Source of the DNA: Methyloversatilis thermotolerans
GTDB taxonomy: Bacteria; Pseudomonadota; Gammaproteobacteria; Burkholderiales; Rhodocyclaceae
Direction of reading: 5' to 3'
Assembly: GCF_000372885.1 (NCBI RefSeq)
Contig: NZ_KB889967.1
Coordinates: 3,485,430-3,549,429, forward strand
Length of the DNA stretch: 64,000 nt
Part shown: one piece after another, positions 1-7,940 of the stretch
Layout of the letters: each line of letters starts with the position of its first letter
How positions within the stretch are numbered: position 1 is the first letter of the stretch
Notes under the pieces: generated by a model
The model's database searches: none
Told to the model about the DNA's origin: nothing
What the model saw: only the letters and a program-made list of their open reading frames with translations
Made by a program: the position numbers and the translations under genes

Positions 1-1
1 T

Positions 2-313
2 TTTCCCTGTTCGGCCAATCGCTGCCTGACCCAGGTGCTGCATTTCGTCAAGAAGGACGACGCGGTGGCGCCAGTCGAAGCAACCGTCGGCGCAGCCGAG
101 GATGACGCGGAATCCTGTAGCCCGTCCGGAATGACACTACCGGTCCGTCCGGCGGTCGGCGGCGAGAAGCCGGATGGCGAGCGCGAACGCCTGATCTGGG
201 CGATGGAGCAGTGCGGGTGGGTACAGGCCAAGGCGGCGCGGTTGCTCAACATCACGCCGCGCCAGATGGGCTACGCGCTCAAGAAGTACGACATCGAGGT
301 GCGTCGCTTCTGA
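2..313 (+). CDS. nifA: NifA, C-terminal part (5' end outside window)
   Basis: This is the tail of NifA, the sigma54-dependent activator of nif genes. The reading frame is open from the left edge. It begins with the end of the interdomain linker, where two cysteines (codons at 8-10 and 23-25) form a C-x4-C pair of the kind found in oxygen-sensitive NifA proteins. A variable linker of about 55 residues follows, then a Fis-type helix-turn-helix (AMEQCGWVQAKAARLLNITP) close to the C-terminus. The GAF and AAA+ domains lie outside the window. The TGT-N10-ACA sites and -24/-12 promoters further on match what this protein should bind. The redox role of the cysteines is known from the family and is not shown here. 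Confidence 0.92.
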   Translation, partial: FPCSANRCLTQVLHFVKKDDAVAPVEATVGAAEDDAESCSPSGMTLPVRPAVGGEKPDGERERLIWAMEQCGWVQAKAARLLNITPRQMGYALKKYDIEVRRF

Positions 314-317
314 CCTG

Positions 318-1150
318 TGTGCCGCAGGAGCGAGCGCAGCTCGCGATTCCACCCTCAAGCGAAGCCCGCGGCCTTGAACGAAGCCTGCGGCCTGCATAGC
401 CCGCATCGCGGCCAGAGGCCGCTCCCACAAAAGCTCGGCCAGGCCGGGAACGGAGCCAAGGTTTCGTGGGAGCGGGCTTGCCCGCGATTGCGGCCTGGAA
501 CGAAGCCTGCGGCGTGCAAATGCCGCATCGTGGCCAGAGGCCGCTCCCGCAAAAGCTCGGCCAGACCGGGAACGGAGCGAAGGTTTCGTGGGAGCGGGCT
601 TGCCCGCGATTGCACCCCCGAACGAAGCCCGCGGCCGGCATAGGCCGCTCCCGCAAAAGCTCGGCCAGGCCGGGAACGGAGCGAAGGTTTCGTGGGAGCG
701 GGCTTGCCCGCGATTGCACCCTCGAACGAAGCCCGCGGCCGGCATAGCCCGCATCGCGGCCAGAGGCCGCTCCCACAAAAGCTCGGCCAGACCGGGAACG
801 GAGCGAAGGTTTCGTGGGAGCGGGCTTGCCCGCGATTGCACCCCCGAACGAAGCCCGCGGCCGGCATAGCCCGCATCGCGGCCAGAGGCCGCTCCCACAA
901 AAGCTCGGCCAGACCGGGAACGGAGCGAAGGTTTCGTGGGAGCGGGCTTGCCCGCGATTACACCCTCGAACGAAGCCTGCGGCCGGCATAGCCCGCATCG
1001 CGGCCAGAGGCCGCTCCCACAAAAGCTCGGCCAGGCCGGGAACGGAGCGAAGGTTTCGTGGGAGCGGGCTTGCCCGCGATTGCACCCTCGAACGAAGCCC
1101 GCGGCCGGCACATTCCGCATCACGCCCAGAGGCCGCTCCCACAGAAGCGC
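318..1150. repeat. REP/BIME-like tandem array 1 (period 122 bp)
   Basis: Six near-identical units begin at 466, 588, 692, 814, 936 and 1058, where GTGGGAGCGGGCTTGCCCG starts each time. The spacing is 122, 104, 122, 122 and 122, so one unit has lost 18 bp. Each unit carries two inverted hairpin sequences: GTGGGAGCGGGCTTGCCCGC and, reversed, GCGGCCAGAGGCCGCTCCCAC. They are joined by spacers containing GGAACGGAGCGAAGG and CGAACGAAGCC. Degenerate copies lie at both ends (318-460 and 1100-1150). The structure resembles the REP/BIME elements of Pseudomonas and relatives. It fills the whole gap after nifA. Open frames within it are by-products of repetition. Confidence 0.9.
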
Positions 1151-1212
1151 GCCATGGCCGCGGAACGCCCCGCATTCCAGGCCGGAGCGAGCATCGCATC
1201 GCGACGCCCCTG

Positions 1213-1455
1213 TCACCATTCCTTGCGCATGCCCCAGGGATGCGAGCCGGGCACCAGCTCGGCGGTGATGCCCTTTTTCGCGATGTCGTCCAGCGTGCGG
1301 TAGAACGTCGCTTCATGCATCAGCGTGCCGCTCTTCGAATACAGTGCGACGTATTTGGACGGCATGTCGACCTCTACCGTGAGATCGCCTCCTGCGTCCT
1401 GCACACTGCGCGCGTTGCCGTTCCAGTCGATGAAATAGCCGGTTTCAGAAGTCAT
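1213..1455 (-). CDS. small conserved-looking protein of unknown function (80 aa)
   Basis: An 80-residue soluble protein that I do not recognise. It starts MTSETGYFIDWNGNARSV and ends near SHPWGMRKEW. A good ribosome-binding site (AAGGAGCGGAG) sits directly before the ATG, and the gene follows the ohr stop by only 10 bp, so it is the last gene of the selO-ohr operon. It has no transmembrane segment, no signal peptide and no cysteines. Its position with a peroxide-resistance gene suggests a stress role, but that is inference only. Confidence 0.6.
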   Translation of the reverse strand: MTSETGYFIDWNGNARSVQDAGGDLTVEVDMPSKYVALYSKSGTLMHEATFYRTLDDIAKKGITAELVPGSHPWGMRKEW

Positions 1456-1465
1456 CTCCGCTCCT

Positions 1466-1900
1466 TCACGCCAGCGCGGGATCTTCGAGCACCGCGGATG
1501 CGCTCACTGTCACGTTGTTCTTGGTTGCATCGGTGTAGGGGCAGACCTTGAGTGCCCGTTCCACCAGGCTGTCCGCGGTCGGCTGATCGATGCCGTTCAG
1601 GATGACGGTGAAGCGCAGCGCCATGCGATAGGCCTCCTCGAAGTTCTTGAACAGCGAAATTTCCGCCTCCACCATGCAGCCCTTCAACGGCAGGCGGTCC
1701 GCGCGCGCGATGTGGCGCACCGAATGCTCGAAACAGGCGGCATAGGCCGCCGCGAAGAGCTGTTCCGGATTGGCGCCCGGCTTGCTGCCGCCCATGGATT
1801 CAGGCGCTGCGAGCTGCAGCTTGAGCTGGCCGTCCTCGCTCTGGACGCGACCGTTGCGGCCGCCCTGACTGAATATGCGTGTGCTGTAGATGAGGTCCAT
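1466..1900 (-). CDS. ohr: Ohr/OsmC-family organic hydroperoxide reductase
   Basis: A 144-residue cytoplasmic thiol peroxidase of the Ohr/OsmC family, which reduces organic hydroperoxides using two cysteines. The first reactive cysteine is in AAAYAACFEHSV and the second in VCPYTDATKN, both in the positions usual for Ohr. Length is normal for the family. AGGAGA precedes the ATG. It lies 27 bp downstream of selO and 10 bp upstream of a small unknown gene on the same strand, which points to one operon for oxidative-stress defence. No nif-type promoter was seen for it. Confidence 0.88.
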   Translation of the reverse strand: MDLIYSTRIFSQGGRNGRVQSEDGQLKLQLAAPESMGGSKPGANPEQLFAAAYAACFEHSVRHIARADRLPLKGCMVEAEISLFKNFEEAYRMALRFTVILNGIDQPTADSLVERALKVCPYTDATKNNVTVSASAVLEDPALA

Positions 1901-1927
1901 GAAAAATCTCCTGGCGGGGTGGAAGGT

Positions 1928-3463
1928 TCAACTGGAACAACTGAGCGGCGCGGAGCATGCGCTGTCCGCCGGCGGTTGCGCGTAGCGCGCGAGAGCGGGC
2001 TGGTCGTCGAAGGGCTGGCGCAGGCAGTCCAGCACCCGGTGAAGGCTGCGCAGATCACCCTGCCGCGCATCGCGGATCACTTCGTCGGCCATCCAGTTGC
2101 GCAGGATGTAGCGCGGATTGACCTTGAGCATGGCTGTCTGTCGCGGCTCGTCGCGGCTGGCTTCGCGTGCCAGCCGGGCGCGCCAGCCGATCAGCCAGGC
2201 GTCGCAGGCTTCGCGGTCGGCGAACAGGTCGCGCAGCGGCGCGTCGCTGCATGCGCGCTCGTCCCGCGCGGGCGCCCCGGGCAGGCGCGACAGCGTGCGG
2301 AAGAACAAGGTGTAATCCACCCGTTCGCGCGCGAGCAGTCCCAGCGTGCCGGCGATCAGATCGTCGTCGCCAGGCAGTGCGTGCATGAGGCCCAGGCGCG
2401 CGCGCATGCGCTCGCCGTAACAGCGGTCGAAGGCGGGCTGGAAATGCCGGTCGACGATGTCGCGCGTCACGTCCGGGTGTCCGATCAGCGGTCCCAGCGC
2501 GTCCGCCAGCACATAGAGGTTCCAGTGCGCGATGCGGGGTTGGGCGCGGAAGGCGTAGCGGCCGTAGGTGTCCGAGCGGTTGCTGATGCGACCGGGATCG
2601 AAACGGTCCATGAAGGCGAACGGGCCGTAATCCAGCGTGAGGCCGAGCAGCGACATATTGTCGGTGTTCATGACGCCGTGTATGAAGCCGATGGCCTGCC
2701 AGCTCGCGACCAGTGCGGCGGTGGTGTTGCAGACATCCGCGAGCAGTGCCGCGTAAGGCTGCGCGGCGTCCCGCAGTTCGGGCCGGAAATGGGCGATCAC
2801 ATGGTCGGCGAGCAGGCGCAGATGGGCGGTGTCGTCTTCCGCGTGGAAATGCTCCGGTGTGCCGAAGCGCACGAAGGACGGCGCCAGGCGGGTCACCACG
2901 GCGGCGGTTTCCATCCCGTCGCGCTGCACTTCGAGCGATGAGCCGACGATGCTGAGTGCACGCGTGGTCGGAATGCCCAGCGCATGCATGGCTTCGGATG
3001 CGAGAAATTCGCGCAAGGACGAGCGCAGGACCGCGCGCCCGTCAGCGAAGCGCGCATACGGTGTGGCGCCTGAGCCTTTGAGCTGGACTTCCAGCGGACC
3101 GTCGGCGCTGTCCGCATCGCCCAGCAGATGCGCACGGCCGTCGCCCAGCCGTCCGGACCAGGTGCCGAACTGATGACCGCCATAGACGGTGGCCAGCGGC
3201 TGCGCGCCCGGCAGGAGCTGCGATCCGGACAGCCAGGCAGCCGCCTCGGGGCGCGTCATCTGTGCGTCGTCCAGCCCGACCAGCCCGGCCGCGTCGGGGC
3301 TGAAAGCAAGCAAACGCGGTTCGCTTAGCGGCACCGGCGCAACACGGACGTGAAAGGCCGCAGGCAACGCCGCCTGGCGGCTGCCCGTGATGAGCTGTTC
3401 CAGCGTCTTTGGTGGCGACAGATGTCGCGCAAAGGGCAGTGGAGGAGGAAGCGGAGCGTTCAT
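1928..3463 (-). CDS. selO: SelO/YdiU-family protein adenylyltransferase (pseudokinase AMPylase)
   Basis: A 511-residue SelO protein. This family has a kinase-like fold but transfers AMP from ATP to Ser, Thr or Tyr of target proteins and is linked to redox homeostasis. Family signatures are the N-terminal YGGHQFGTWSGRLGDG and the ATP-site region VQLKGSGATPYARFADGRAV. A conserved stretch HGVMNTDNMSLLGLTLDYGP follows in the middle. The protein ends in CSS, where bacterial homologues keep a redox-active cysteine in place of the eukaryotic selenocysteine. Length is close to the family norm. It is the first gene of the selO-ohr operon. Confidence 0.92.
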   Translation of the reverse strand: MNAPLPPPLPFARHLSPPKTLEQLITGSRQAALPAAFHVRVAPVPLSEPRLLAFSPDAAGLVGLDDAQMTRPEAAAWLSGSQLLPGAQPLATVYGGHQFGTWSGRLGDGRAHLLGDADSADGPLEVQLKGSGATPYARFADGRAVLRSSLREFLASEAMHALGIPTTRALSIVGSSLEVQRDGMETAAVVTRLAPSFVRFGTPEHFHAEDDTAHLRLLADHVIAHFRPELRDAAQPYAALLADVCNTTAALVASWQAIGFIHGVMNTDNMSLLGLTLDYGPFAFMDRFDPGRISNRSDTYGRYAFRAQPRIAHWNLYVLADALGPLIGHPDVTRDIVDRHFQPAFDRCYGERMRARLGLMHALPGDDDLIAGTLGLLARERVDYTLFFRTLSRLPGAPARDERACSDAPLRDLFADREACDAWLIGWRARLAREASRDEPRQTAMLKVNPRYILRNWMADEVIRDARQGDLRSLHRVLDCLRQPFDDQPALARYAQPPADSACSAPLSCSS

Positions 3464-3606
3464 GTCGATATCCGTGGCGAGGATCGCGCAGCAAGAATCG
3501 GTCCGCTGGCGGTGCTGCTCACGGTCGGCCCGGGATCAGCCCCGAGCCGACGCCGTCCGCAACGCGCGAGCCGGATGACGCATCCGGGGCGGTCGGCGGG
3601 TCGCGC

Positions 3607-3622
3607 TGTCGCAGGCGCGACA
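3607..3622 (+). promoter_or_regulatory. NifA upstream activator site TGT-N10-ACA
   Basis: The sequence TGTCGCAGGCGCGACA fits the NifA consensus TGT-N10-ACA and is nearly a full palindrome (TGTCGC...GCGACA). It lies about 127 bp upstream of the -24/-12 promoter at 3749, within the usual distance for looping activation. Confidence 0.8.
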
Positions 3623-3748
3623 AAGCCGACAGCCTGCCGTGTCGCAGCCGACACGCGACGTCCGGACGCGGCAAGCCGGTCGCGCCGACAGGGCGCCGCC
3701 ACGCGACCTGCGCCGCGCCATCGCTCGCCGGGCGCAGGTCGCGCGCGA

Positions 3749-3763
3749 TGGCGCGATGCTTGC
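3749..3763 (+). promoter_or_regulatory. sigma54 (-24/-12) promoter of the amine-oxidase-like gene
   Basis: TGGCGCGATGCTTGC matches the consensus TGGCAC-N5-TTGC except at one base, with the invariant GG and GC separated by exactly 10 bp. It sits 47 bp before the ATG at 3810. Confidence 0.8.
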
Positions 3764-3809
3764 TGCGTGCCGCGTCACGACTCACGAATGTCTGCCGGAG
3801 GACTGCAGC

Positions 3810-5369
3810 ATGCTCGATACGCTGATCATTGGCGCCGGCGTGGCCGGCCTGACGCTCTGTCGTCACCTCGTCGCAAGCGGTCGCGACGTGCTGGTTCTGG
3901 AGGCGCGACATCGCGCGGGGGGGCGCGTGGATACGGTGGCTGGCGCGGCACCGCTGGATCTCGGTCCCGGCTGGTTCTGGCCCGAGGTGCAGCCGCGCAT
4001 GGCCGCGCTGGTGCAGGAACTGGGTCTGCCCAGCTTCGAACAGCACGACAGCGGGGCGGTGCTGCAGCTTTCGCAAGCCGACGGCAATCCGGAGGTGCTG
4101 TCGAACGGACCGGTGCATAACGGCGCGCGACGGCTGGAAGGCGGCATGGTGAAGCTGGTCGATGCGCTGGTGCGCGCGATCGGCGACCGGCTGCGCACCG
4201 GCTGCGTGGTGGAGGCCATCCGGCTGCGTGGCGATCACGTGGAGGTCGGCGCGCGATCCGGCGCCGAAACGGTCACCATCGTCGCGCGCCATGTGGTGCT
4301 CGCGCTGCCGCCGCGCCTGATCGCCGAATCCATCACCTTCGATCCGCCGCTGGACCGCACCGTGGTGCAGACGCTGCGCGAGACGCCGACCTGGATGGCG
4401 GCGCAGGCCAAGGCCTGCATCCGTCTGCCGCGCGCGTTCTGGCGCGAACGCGGCCAGTCCGGCAACGCCTTCGTCACGCACGGTCAGGCGGTGCTGGCGG
4501 AAGTGTTCGATGCCTGCGCGCCCGGCGGCGCGGCTGCACTCGGGGGCTTCGTCGCCCTGCAGCCGGACATGCGGCGCGCCTGCGCGTCCGCCATGCCGCT
4601 GATGGTGCGCAGCCAGTTCGCACAGATATTCGGTCCGGAGATGGACCAGGGCGAACTGCACCTGCGCGACTGGGCGGGCGAACCCTATACCTGCAGCACG
4701 CTTGATGCCGCCGAGCCCGGCGGTCATCCGGACGACAATGTAGCCCTGCTCGCCGCCGCACTGTGGAACGGCCGTCTGCATCTGGCGGGCAGTGAAACCG
4801 CCAGCCGCGGAGCCGGCTATCTTGAGGGGGCACTGGATTCGGCGGCGCGCGTGGCGGCCCGTCTGCGCCACCCGGCAGTGGCGACGCCATTGTCGGCGTC
4901 GAACCAGGCGGCGGTCCAGGCCTTCGCCGAATGGGTGGCAACCAAGCGGGCGGCGGCGCCCGACCTGTATCGGCAAAGCGTGGTGCGCGCCTTGTCGGCA
5001 TCGCGCAGTGAGGGCATGACCCAGGCGGTGCTGGCCGCGGTGACCGACCATGTTTACCAGTCGGCGCTCGATCACGCGGCATCGCTGCAATTCGACGTGG
5101 CGGAGCTTTCGGTTCAGCAGGGCCGATGCGTGCTAACGCCGCATCTGCTGCAGCCGTTTTCCGGCTTCAGCGAAACACTGATCGAAACGGCGGTGCAGCA
5201 CAACCGCACCTCCTGTGCACTGTCCAACTTCCCGGACGAACACCAGCCGTCGGATGACTACCTCGGCCTCATTCGCCGCGACATGCTGATCGCGTGGCGC
5301 GCTTTCGCGCAGTCGATCAACGATCTGCTGATCGAGAGGGGCCTGGCGACCTCTCAGCCCTCGCTCTGA
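3810..5369 (+). CDS. FAD-dependent amine-oxidase-like flavoprotein with C-terminal extension
   Basis: A 519-residue flavoprotein of the monoamine-oxidase/phytoene-desaturase type. The N-terminal GAGVAG (residues 8-13) plus an acidic strand end (VLVLEARHRAGGRV) form the FAD-binding fold, and a second FAD contact lies near HLAGSETASRGAGYLEGA. About 120 residues after that contact are additional and unrecognised. The start at 3810 is preferred over an upstream in-frame ATG because GGAG lies just before it and the FAD motif begins immediately. The substrate is unknown. A NifA site and a sigma54 promoter precede it, so it should be expressed with nitrogenase, which is not usual for this family. 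Confidence 0.8.
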   Translation: MLDTLIIGAGVAGLTLCRHLVASGRDVLVLEARHRAGGRVDTVAGAAPLDLGPGWFWPEVQPRMAALVQELGLPSFEQHDSGAVLQLSQADGNPEVLSNGPVHNGARRLEGGMVKLVDALVRAIGDRLRTGCVVEAIRLRGDHVEVGARSGAETVTIVARHVVLALPPRLIAESITFDPPLDRTVVQTLRETPTWMAAQAKACIRLPRAFWRERGQSGNAFVTHGQAVLAEVFDACAPGGAAALGGFVALQPDMRRACASAMPLMVRSQFAQIFGPEMDQGELHLRDWAGEPYTCSTLDAAEPGGHPDDNVALLAAALWNGRLHLAGSETASRGAGYLEGALDSAARVAARLRHPAVATPLSASNQAAVQAFAEWVATKRAAAPDLYRQSVVRALSASRSEGMTQAVLAAVTDHVYQSALDHAASLQFDVAELSVQQGRCVLTPHLLQPFSGFSETLIETAVQHNRTSCALSNFPDEHQPSDDYLGLIRRDMLIAWRAFAQSINDLLIERGLATSQPSL

Positions 5370-5387
5370 CCGATCGACCGGGAGGCC

Positions 5388-5418
5388 GGCCCGGCAGCGT
5401 CGCTGCCGGGCCGTTTCA
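5388..5418 (+). terminator. probable intrinsic terminator after the amine-oxidase-like gene
   Basis: A near-perfect inverted repeat (GGCCCGGCAGCG at 5388-5399 and CGCTGCCGGGCC at 5401-5412) is followed by GTTTCATTT. The stem is strong and the T-tract is weak. It separates the flavoprotein gene from nifB. Confidence 0.65.
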
Positions 5419-5498
5419 TTTGTGCGGATGCGGATGGGGGCGGGGGCACGGTGCGCCGTGTCGCCGCATTTCACCGGTGCAGCGGATGCTTTGTGGGG

Positions 5499-5511
5499 TT
5501 TGTCGCAAGCG
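5499..5511 (+). promoter_or_regulatory. putative NifA half-site upstream of nifB
   Basis: TTTGTCGCAAGCG is identical to a 13-mer upstream of nifH (17239-17251) and nearly identical to one upstream of nifE (26129-26141). It holds one half of the TGTCGC...GCGACA palindrome seen in the full sites, about 70 bp before the -24/-12 promoter. A full TGT-N10-ACA was not found in this intergenic region. Confidence 0.45.
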
Positions 5512-5581
5512 TAGGTTTACGCGCAATCGAGGTGGTCGGCAGGGTGTCTGCATGTCCATGAATAAAAAGAGGAAATTGCGG

Positions 5582-5597
5582 TGGCACGGAACTGGCT
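5582..5597 (+). promoter_or_regulatory. sigma54 (-24/-12) promoter of the nifB operon
   Basis: TGGCACGGAACTGGCT has the complete -24 box and the -12 GC at the required 10 bp spacing. It lies 53 bp before the nifB ATG and should start the long operon up to about 14968. Confidence 0.85.
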
Positions 5598-5649
5598 AAT
5601 TTGAACGGGCCAGCCCACGTCGCGCCACAGCAGAAGAAGGAGCCTATTC

Positions 5650-7224
5650 ATGGAAAGTGCAGCAGCGAGCTATGTCAGCCTGGCTGACCTGAAATCCAGT
5701 GGCAACGCCCTGGCGGTCACCAATGAAGCCCCGTCGCATTCGGGCTGTGGAACCAAGGGTGGAGAGGGCAAGGCCAGTTGCGGCACGTCCGGTGGTCCGG
5801 ATGACATGCCCTCCCACATCTGGGACAAGGTGAAGAACCATCCCTGTTATTCGGAAGAGGCGCATCACCACTATGCACGCATGCATGTGGCGGTGGCGCC
5901 GGCCTGCAACATCCAGTGCAACTACTGCAACCGCAAGTACGACTGTTCGAACGAGTCGCGTCCGGGCGTGGTGTCACAGAAGCTGACGCCGGAACAGGCG
6001 GTGAAGAAGGTGGTGGCGGTCGCCAGCGAAATCCCGCAGATGACGGTGCTCGGTGTGGCCGGCCCCGGTGACTCGCTGGCCAATCCCAAGAAGACCTTCG
6101 ACACCTTCAGGATGCTGCAGGAGCAGGCGCCCGACATCAAGCTGTGCCTGTCCACCAACGGCCTGGCGCTGCCCGATCTGGTCGACGAGATCTGCAAGTA
6201 CAACATCGACCACGTGACCATCACCATCAATATGGTCGATCCGGAAATCGGCGCCAAGATCTATCCGTGGATCTTCTGGGACCACAAGCGCGTGACCGGC
6301 GTCGAAGCCTCCCGCATCCTGCACGAGCAGCAGATGAAGGGCCTGGAAATGCTCACCGCGCGCGGTGTGCTCACCAAGATCAATTCGGTGCTCATCCCCG
6401 GCATCAATGATGCGCACATGATCGAGGTGAACAAGGCGGTCAAGGAACGCGGTGCCTTCCTGCACAACATCATGCCGCTCATTTCGGAAGCCGAGCACGG
6501 CACCGTATTCGGCCTGACCGGCCAGCGCGGCCCCACCGCGCAAGAGCTGAAGGCGGTGCAGGACGCCTGCATGGGCGGTGCCAACCTGATGCGTCACTGC
6601 CGCCAGTGTCGCGCCGATGCGGTCGGCCTGCTGGGCGAGGACCGCAGCGCGGAATTCACGCTCGACAAGATCGACGAGATGGAAGTGGTGTATGACCTGG
6701 ATCGCCGCCGCAGCTACCAGGAGCGCGTCGAAGCCGAACGTCAGGCGCAGCACGCTGCCAAGATCGAGGCGCTCAGCGCGACCGAGGTCAACGAGCTGAC
6801 CAAGGACATCAAGGTGCTGGTCGCCGTGGCCACCACCGGTGGCGGACGCGTGAACCAGCATTTCGGTCACGCCGACGAATTCCAGATCTTCGAGGTGTCG
6901 GCGGGCGAGGCGCTGTTCGTCGGTCACCGTCGTGTCGATCTGTACTGCCAGGGCGGCTATGGCGAGGACGAGCAACTGCCCTCCATCGTCAATGCGATCA
7001 ACGACTGCCACGCGGTGCTGGTGTCCAAGATCGGTGCCTGCCCGCGCGACGAACTGGTGGGCGCCGGCATCGACCCGGTGGATCGCTATGCCGACGAGTT
7101 CATCGAGAAGGCGGCGCTGTCGTGGTTTGCCGACTACACCGGCCGCGTTGCCCGCGGCGAGATCACGCATGTGCCGCGCGGCGATGCATCGATCCGCCAG
7201 GGTGCCTTCACCGCCGCAGCCTGA
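5650..7224 (+). CDS. nifB: NifB, nitrogenase cofactor (NifB-co) synthase
   Basis: A 524-residue radical-SAM enzyme that fuses two Fe4S4 clusters and inserts the central carbide to make NifB-co, the precursor of FeMo-co. The SAM-cluster motif C-x3-C-x2-C is at C86, C90 and C93 ([10 protein letters not shown]), and further cysteines (CRQC near residue 320) serve the precursor clusters. A C-terminal NifX-like domain starts near residue 395 ([20 protein letters not shown]), giving the long two-domain form usual in proteobacteria. AGGAG precedes the ATG. It is the first gene of a sigma54-driven operon and is followed by fdxN. Confidence 0.98.
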   Translation: MESAAASYVSLADLKSSGNALAVTNEAPSHSGCGTKGGEGKASCGTSGGPDDMPSHIWDKVKNHPCYSEEAHHHYARMHVAVAPACNIQCNYCNRKYDCSNESRPGVVSQKLTPEQAVKKVVAVASEIPQMTVLGVAGPGDSLANPKKTFDTFRMLQEQAPDIKLCLSTNGLALPDLVDEICKYNIDHVTITINMVDPEIGAKIYPWIFWDHKRVTGVEASRILHEQQMKGLEMLTARGVLTKINSVLIPGINDAHMIEVNKAVKERGAFLHNIMPLISEAEHGTVFGLTGQRGPTAQELKAVQDACMGGANLMRHCRQCRADAVGLLGEDRSAEFTLDKIDEMEVVYDLDRRRSYQERVEAERQAQHAAKIEALSATEVNELTKDIKVLVAVATTGGGRVNQHFGHADEFQIFEVSAGEALFVGHRRVDLYCQGGYGEDEQLPSIVNAINDCHAVLVSKIGACPRDELVGAGIDPVDRYADEFIEKAALSWFADYTGRVARGEITHVPRGDASIRQGAFTAAA

Positions 7225-7281
7225 TCTGTCCGGACGGACCGCGGCGCAGGCCGCGGTCCCCCTCGCCAAGGAGAAAGAGCC

Positions 7282-7494
7282 ATGTCACTCAAGATCGTCG
7301 CCAATCTCTGTACGGGCTGTTCGGCCTGTGAGCCGGAATGTCCGAACGACGCGATCAGCGAACTGAAGAACATCTTCGTCATCGATCCGGCCAAGTGCAC
7401 GGAATGCGAGGGCGACTTTGATGACCCGCAGTGCCTGTCGGTCTGTCCGATCGACGACTGCATCCTCCCCCTTGAAACCGAGGCAGCCGCCTGA
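7282..7494 (+). CDS. fdxN: FdxN-type 2[4Fe-4S] ferredoxin
   Basis: A 70-residue ferredoxin with two cluster motifs: C10-x2-C13-x2-C16-x3-C20 and C39-x2-C42-x8-C51-x3-C55. The eight-residue insertion in the second motif is typical of the FdxN/bacterial-type ferredoxins found next to nifB. Known members donate electrons to NifB or nitrogenase reductase. A strong AAGGAG lies before the ATG, and the gene is 57 bp after nifB in the same operon. Confidence 0.93.
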   Translation: MSLKIVANLCTGCSACEPECPNDAISELKNIFVIDPAKCTECEGDFDDPQCLSVCPIDDCILPLETEAAA

Positions 7495-7502
7495 GGACAA
7501 CC

Positions 7503-7928
7503 ATGACCAACGTGACCCTGACGCCCGCCGCGTCGAAATTCATCCAGCGCATGGTGCGCTTCTCCGGTGAACCCGCAGGAGCCGGCTTCCGCCTGCTCGT
7601 GAGTCCGGGCGGTTGCTCGGGCTACAACGCCGAGTTCACCGTCGAGGCCGCACCGGCGTCCGGCGATTCCGTCGTCGAGGTGTCGGGCAGCCGCCTGTTC
7701 CTGCCCGCCGAGTCGCGTCTGCTGCTCGAGGGGGTGACCATAGATTTCGCGGACACGCCGACCAAGAGCGGCCTCACCTTCATCGTGCCGAACCAGGCGC
7801 CATGCGCCTGCAGCAGCAGCGCGCCGGCTGGTGCGCCGGTGGTTCAGCACGCGCATGGACACGACGGTCACGGGCATGCAATGCCTGGCGTCGTGACTGT
7901 CGGTCTGGACGCGATCCGGCGGAGCTGA
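7503..7928 (+). CDS. nif-associated HesB/IscA-family Fe-S assembly protein with His-rich tail
   Basis: A 141-residue A-type Fe-S carrier. The conserved cysteines are C38 (SPGGCSGYN) and C101/C103 (PCACSSS), the three ligands used by IscA/HesB proteins. Family members end soon after the CxC motif. This one continues for about 35 residues with a histidine-rich segment, HAHGHDGHGHAM, which could bind metal. It probably moves Fe-S clusters to nitrogenase components such as NifB, as inferred from its position between fdxN and the TPR gene. It is distinct from the two A-type proteins of the isc operon at 48026-48744. Confidence 0.88.
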   Translation: MTNVTLTPAASKFIQRMVRFSGEPAGAGFRLLVSPGGCSGYNAEFTVEAAPASGDSVVEVSGSRLFLPAESRLLLEGVTIDFADTPTKSGLTFIVPNQAPCACSSSAPAGAPVVQHAHGHDGHGHAMPGVVTVGLDAIRRS

Positions 7929-7940
7929 AGGAGCGATGTC

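Larger units (their letters stand above)
3464..3809. promoter_or_regulatory. intergenic regulatory region between selO and the amine-oxidase-like gene
   Basis: This 346 bp gap between divergent genes has no convincing coding frame. It contains a NifA-type upstream site (3607-3622) and a -24/-12 promoter (3749-3763), both placed correctly for the plus-strand gene at 3810. A second near-palindrome, TGT-N8-ACA around 3639-3652, has the wrong spacing for NifA. No clear sigma70 promoter for selO was recognised. Confidence 0.7.

Noticed and set aside
318-1150. CRISPR array
   Set aside because: Units are about 122 bp with no short unique spacers. Both the hairpins and the regions between them are repeated, so this is a REP/BIME-like array.
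137-1316. Long open frames on both strands across the first repeat array (up to 360 codons)
   Set aside because: They repeat the same peptide with the 122 bp period and follow from the REP-like units, not from protein selection.
3639-3652. Second NifA-like palindrome TGT-N8-ACA upstream of the flavoprotein gene
   Set aside because: The spacing is 8 instead of 10 bases, so it does not fit NifA.
5974-7269. 431-codon antisense frame opposite nifB
   Set aside because: GC-rich third positions of nifB produce it. The protein is His/Leu/Gln-rich without any domain, and nifB is certain.
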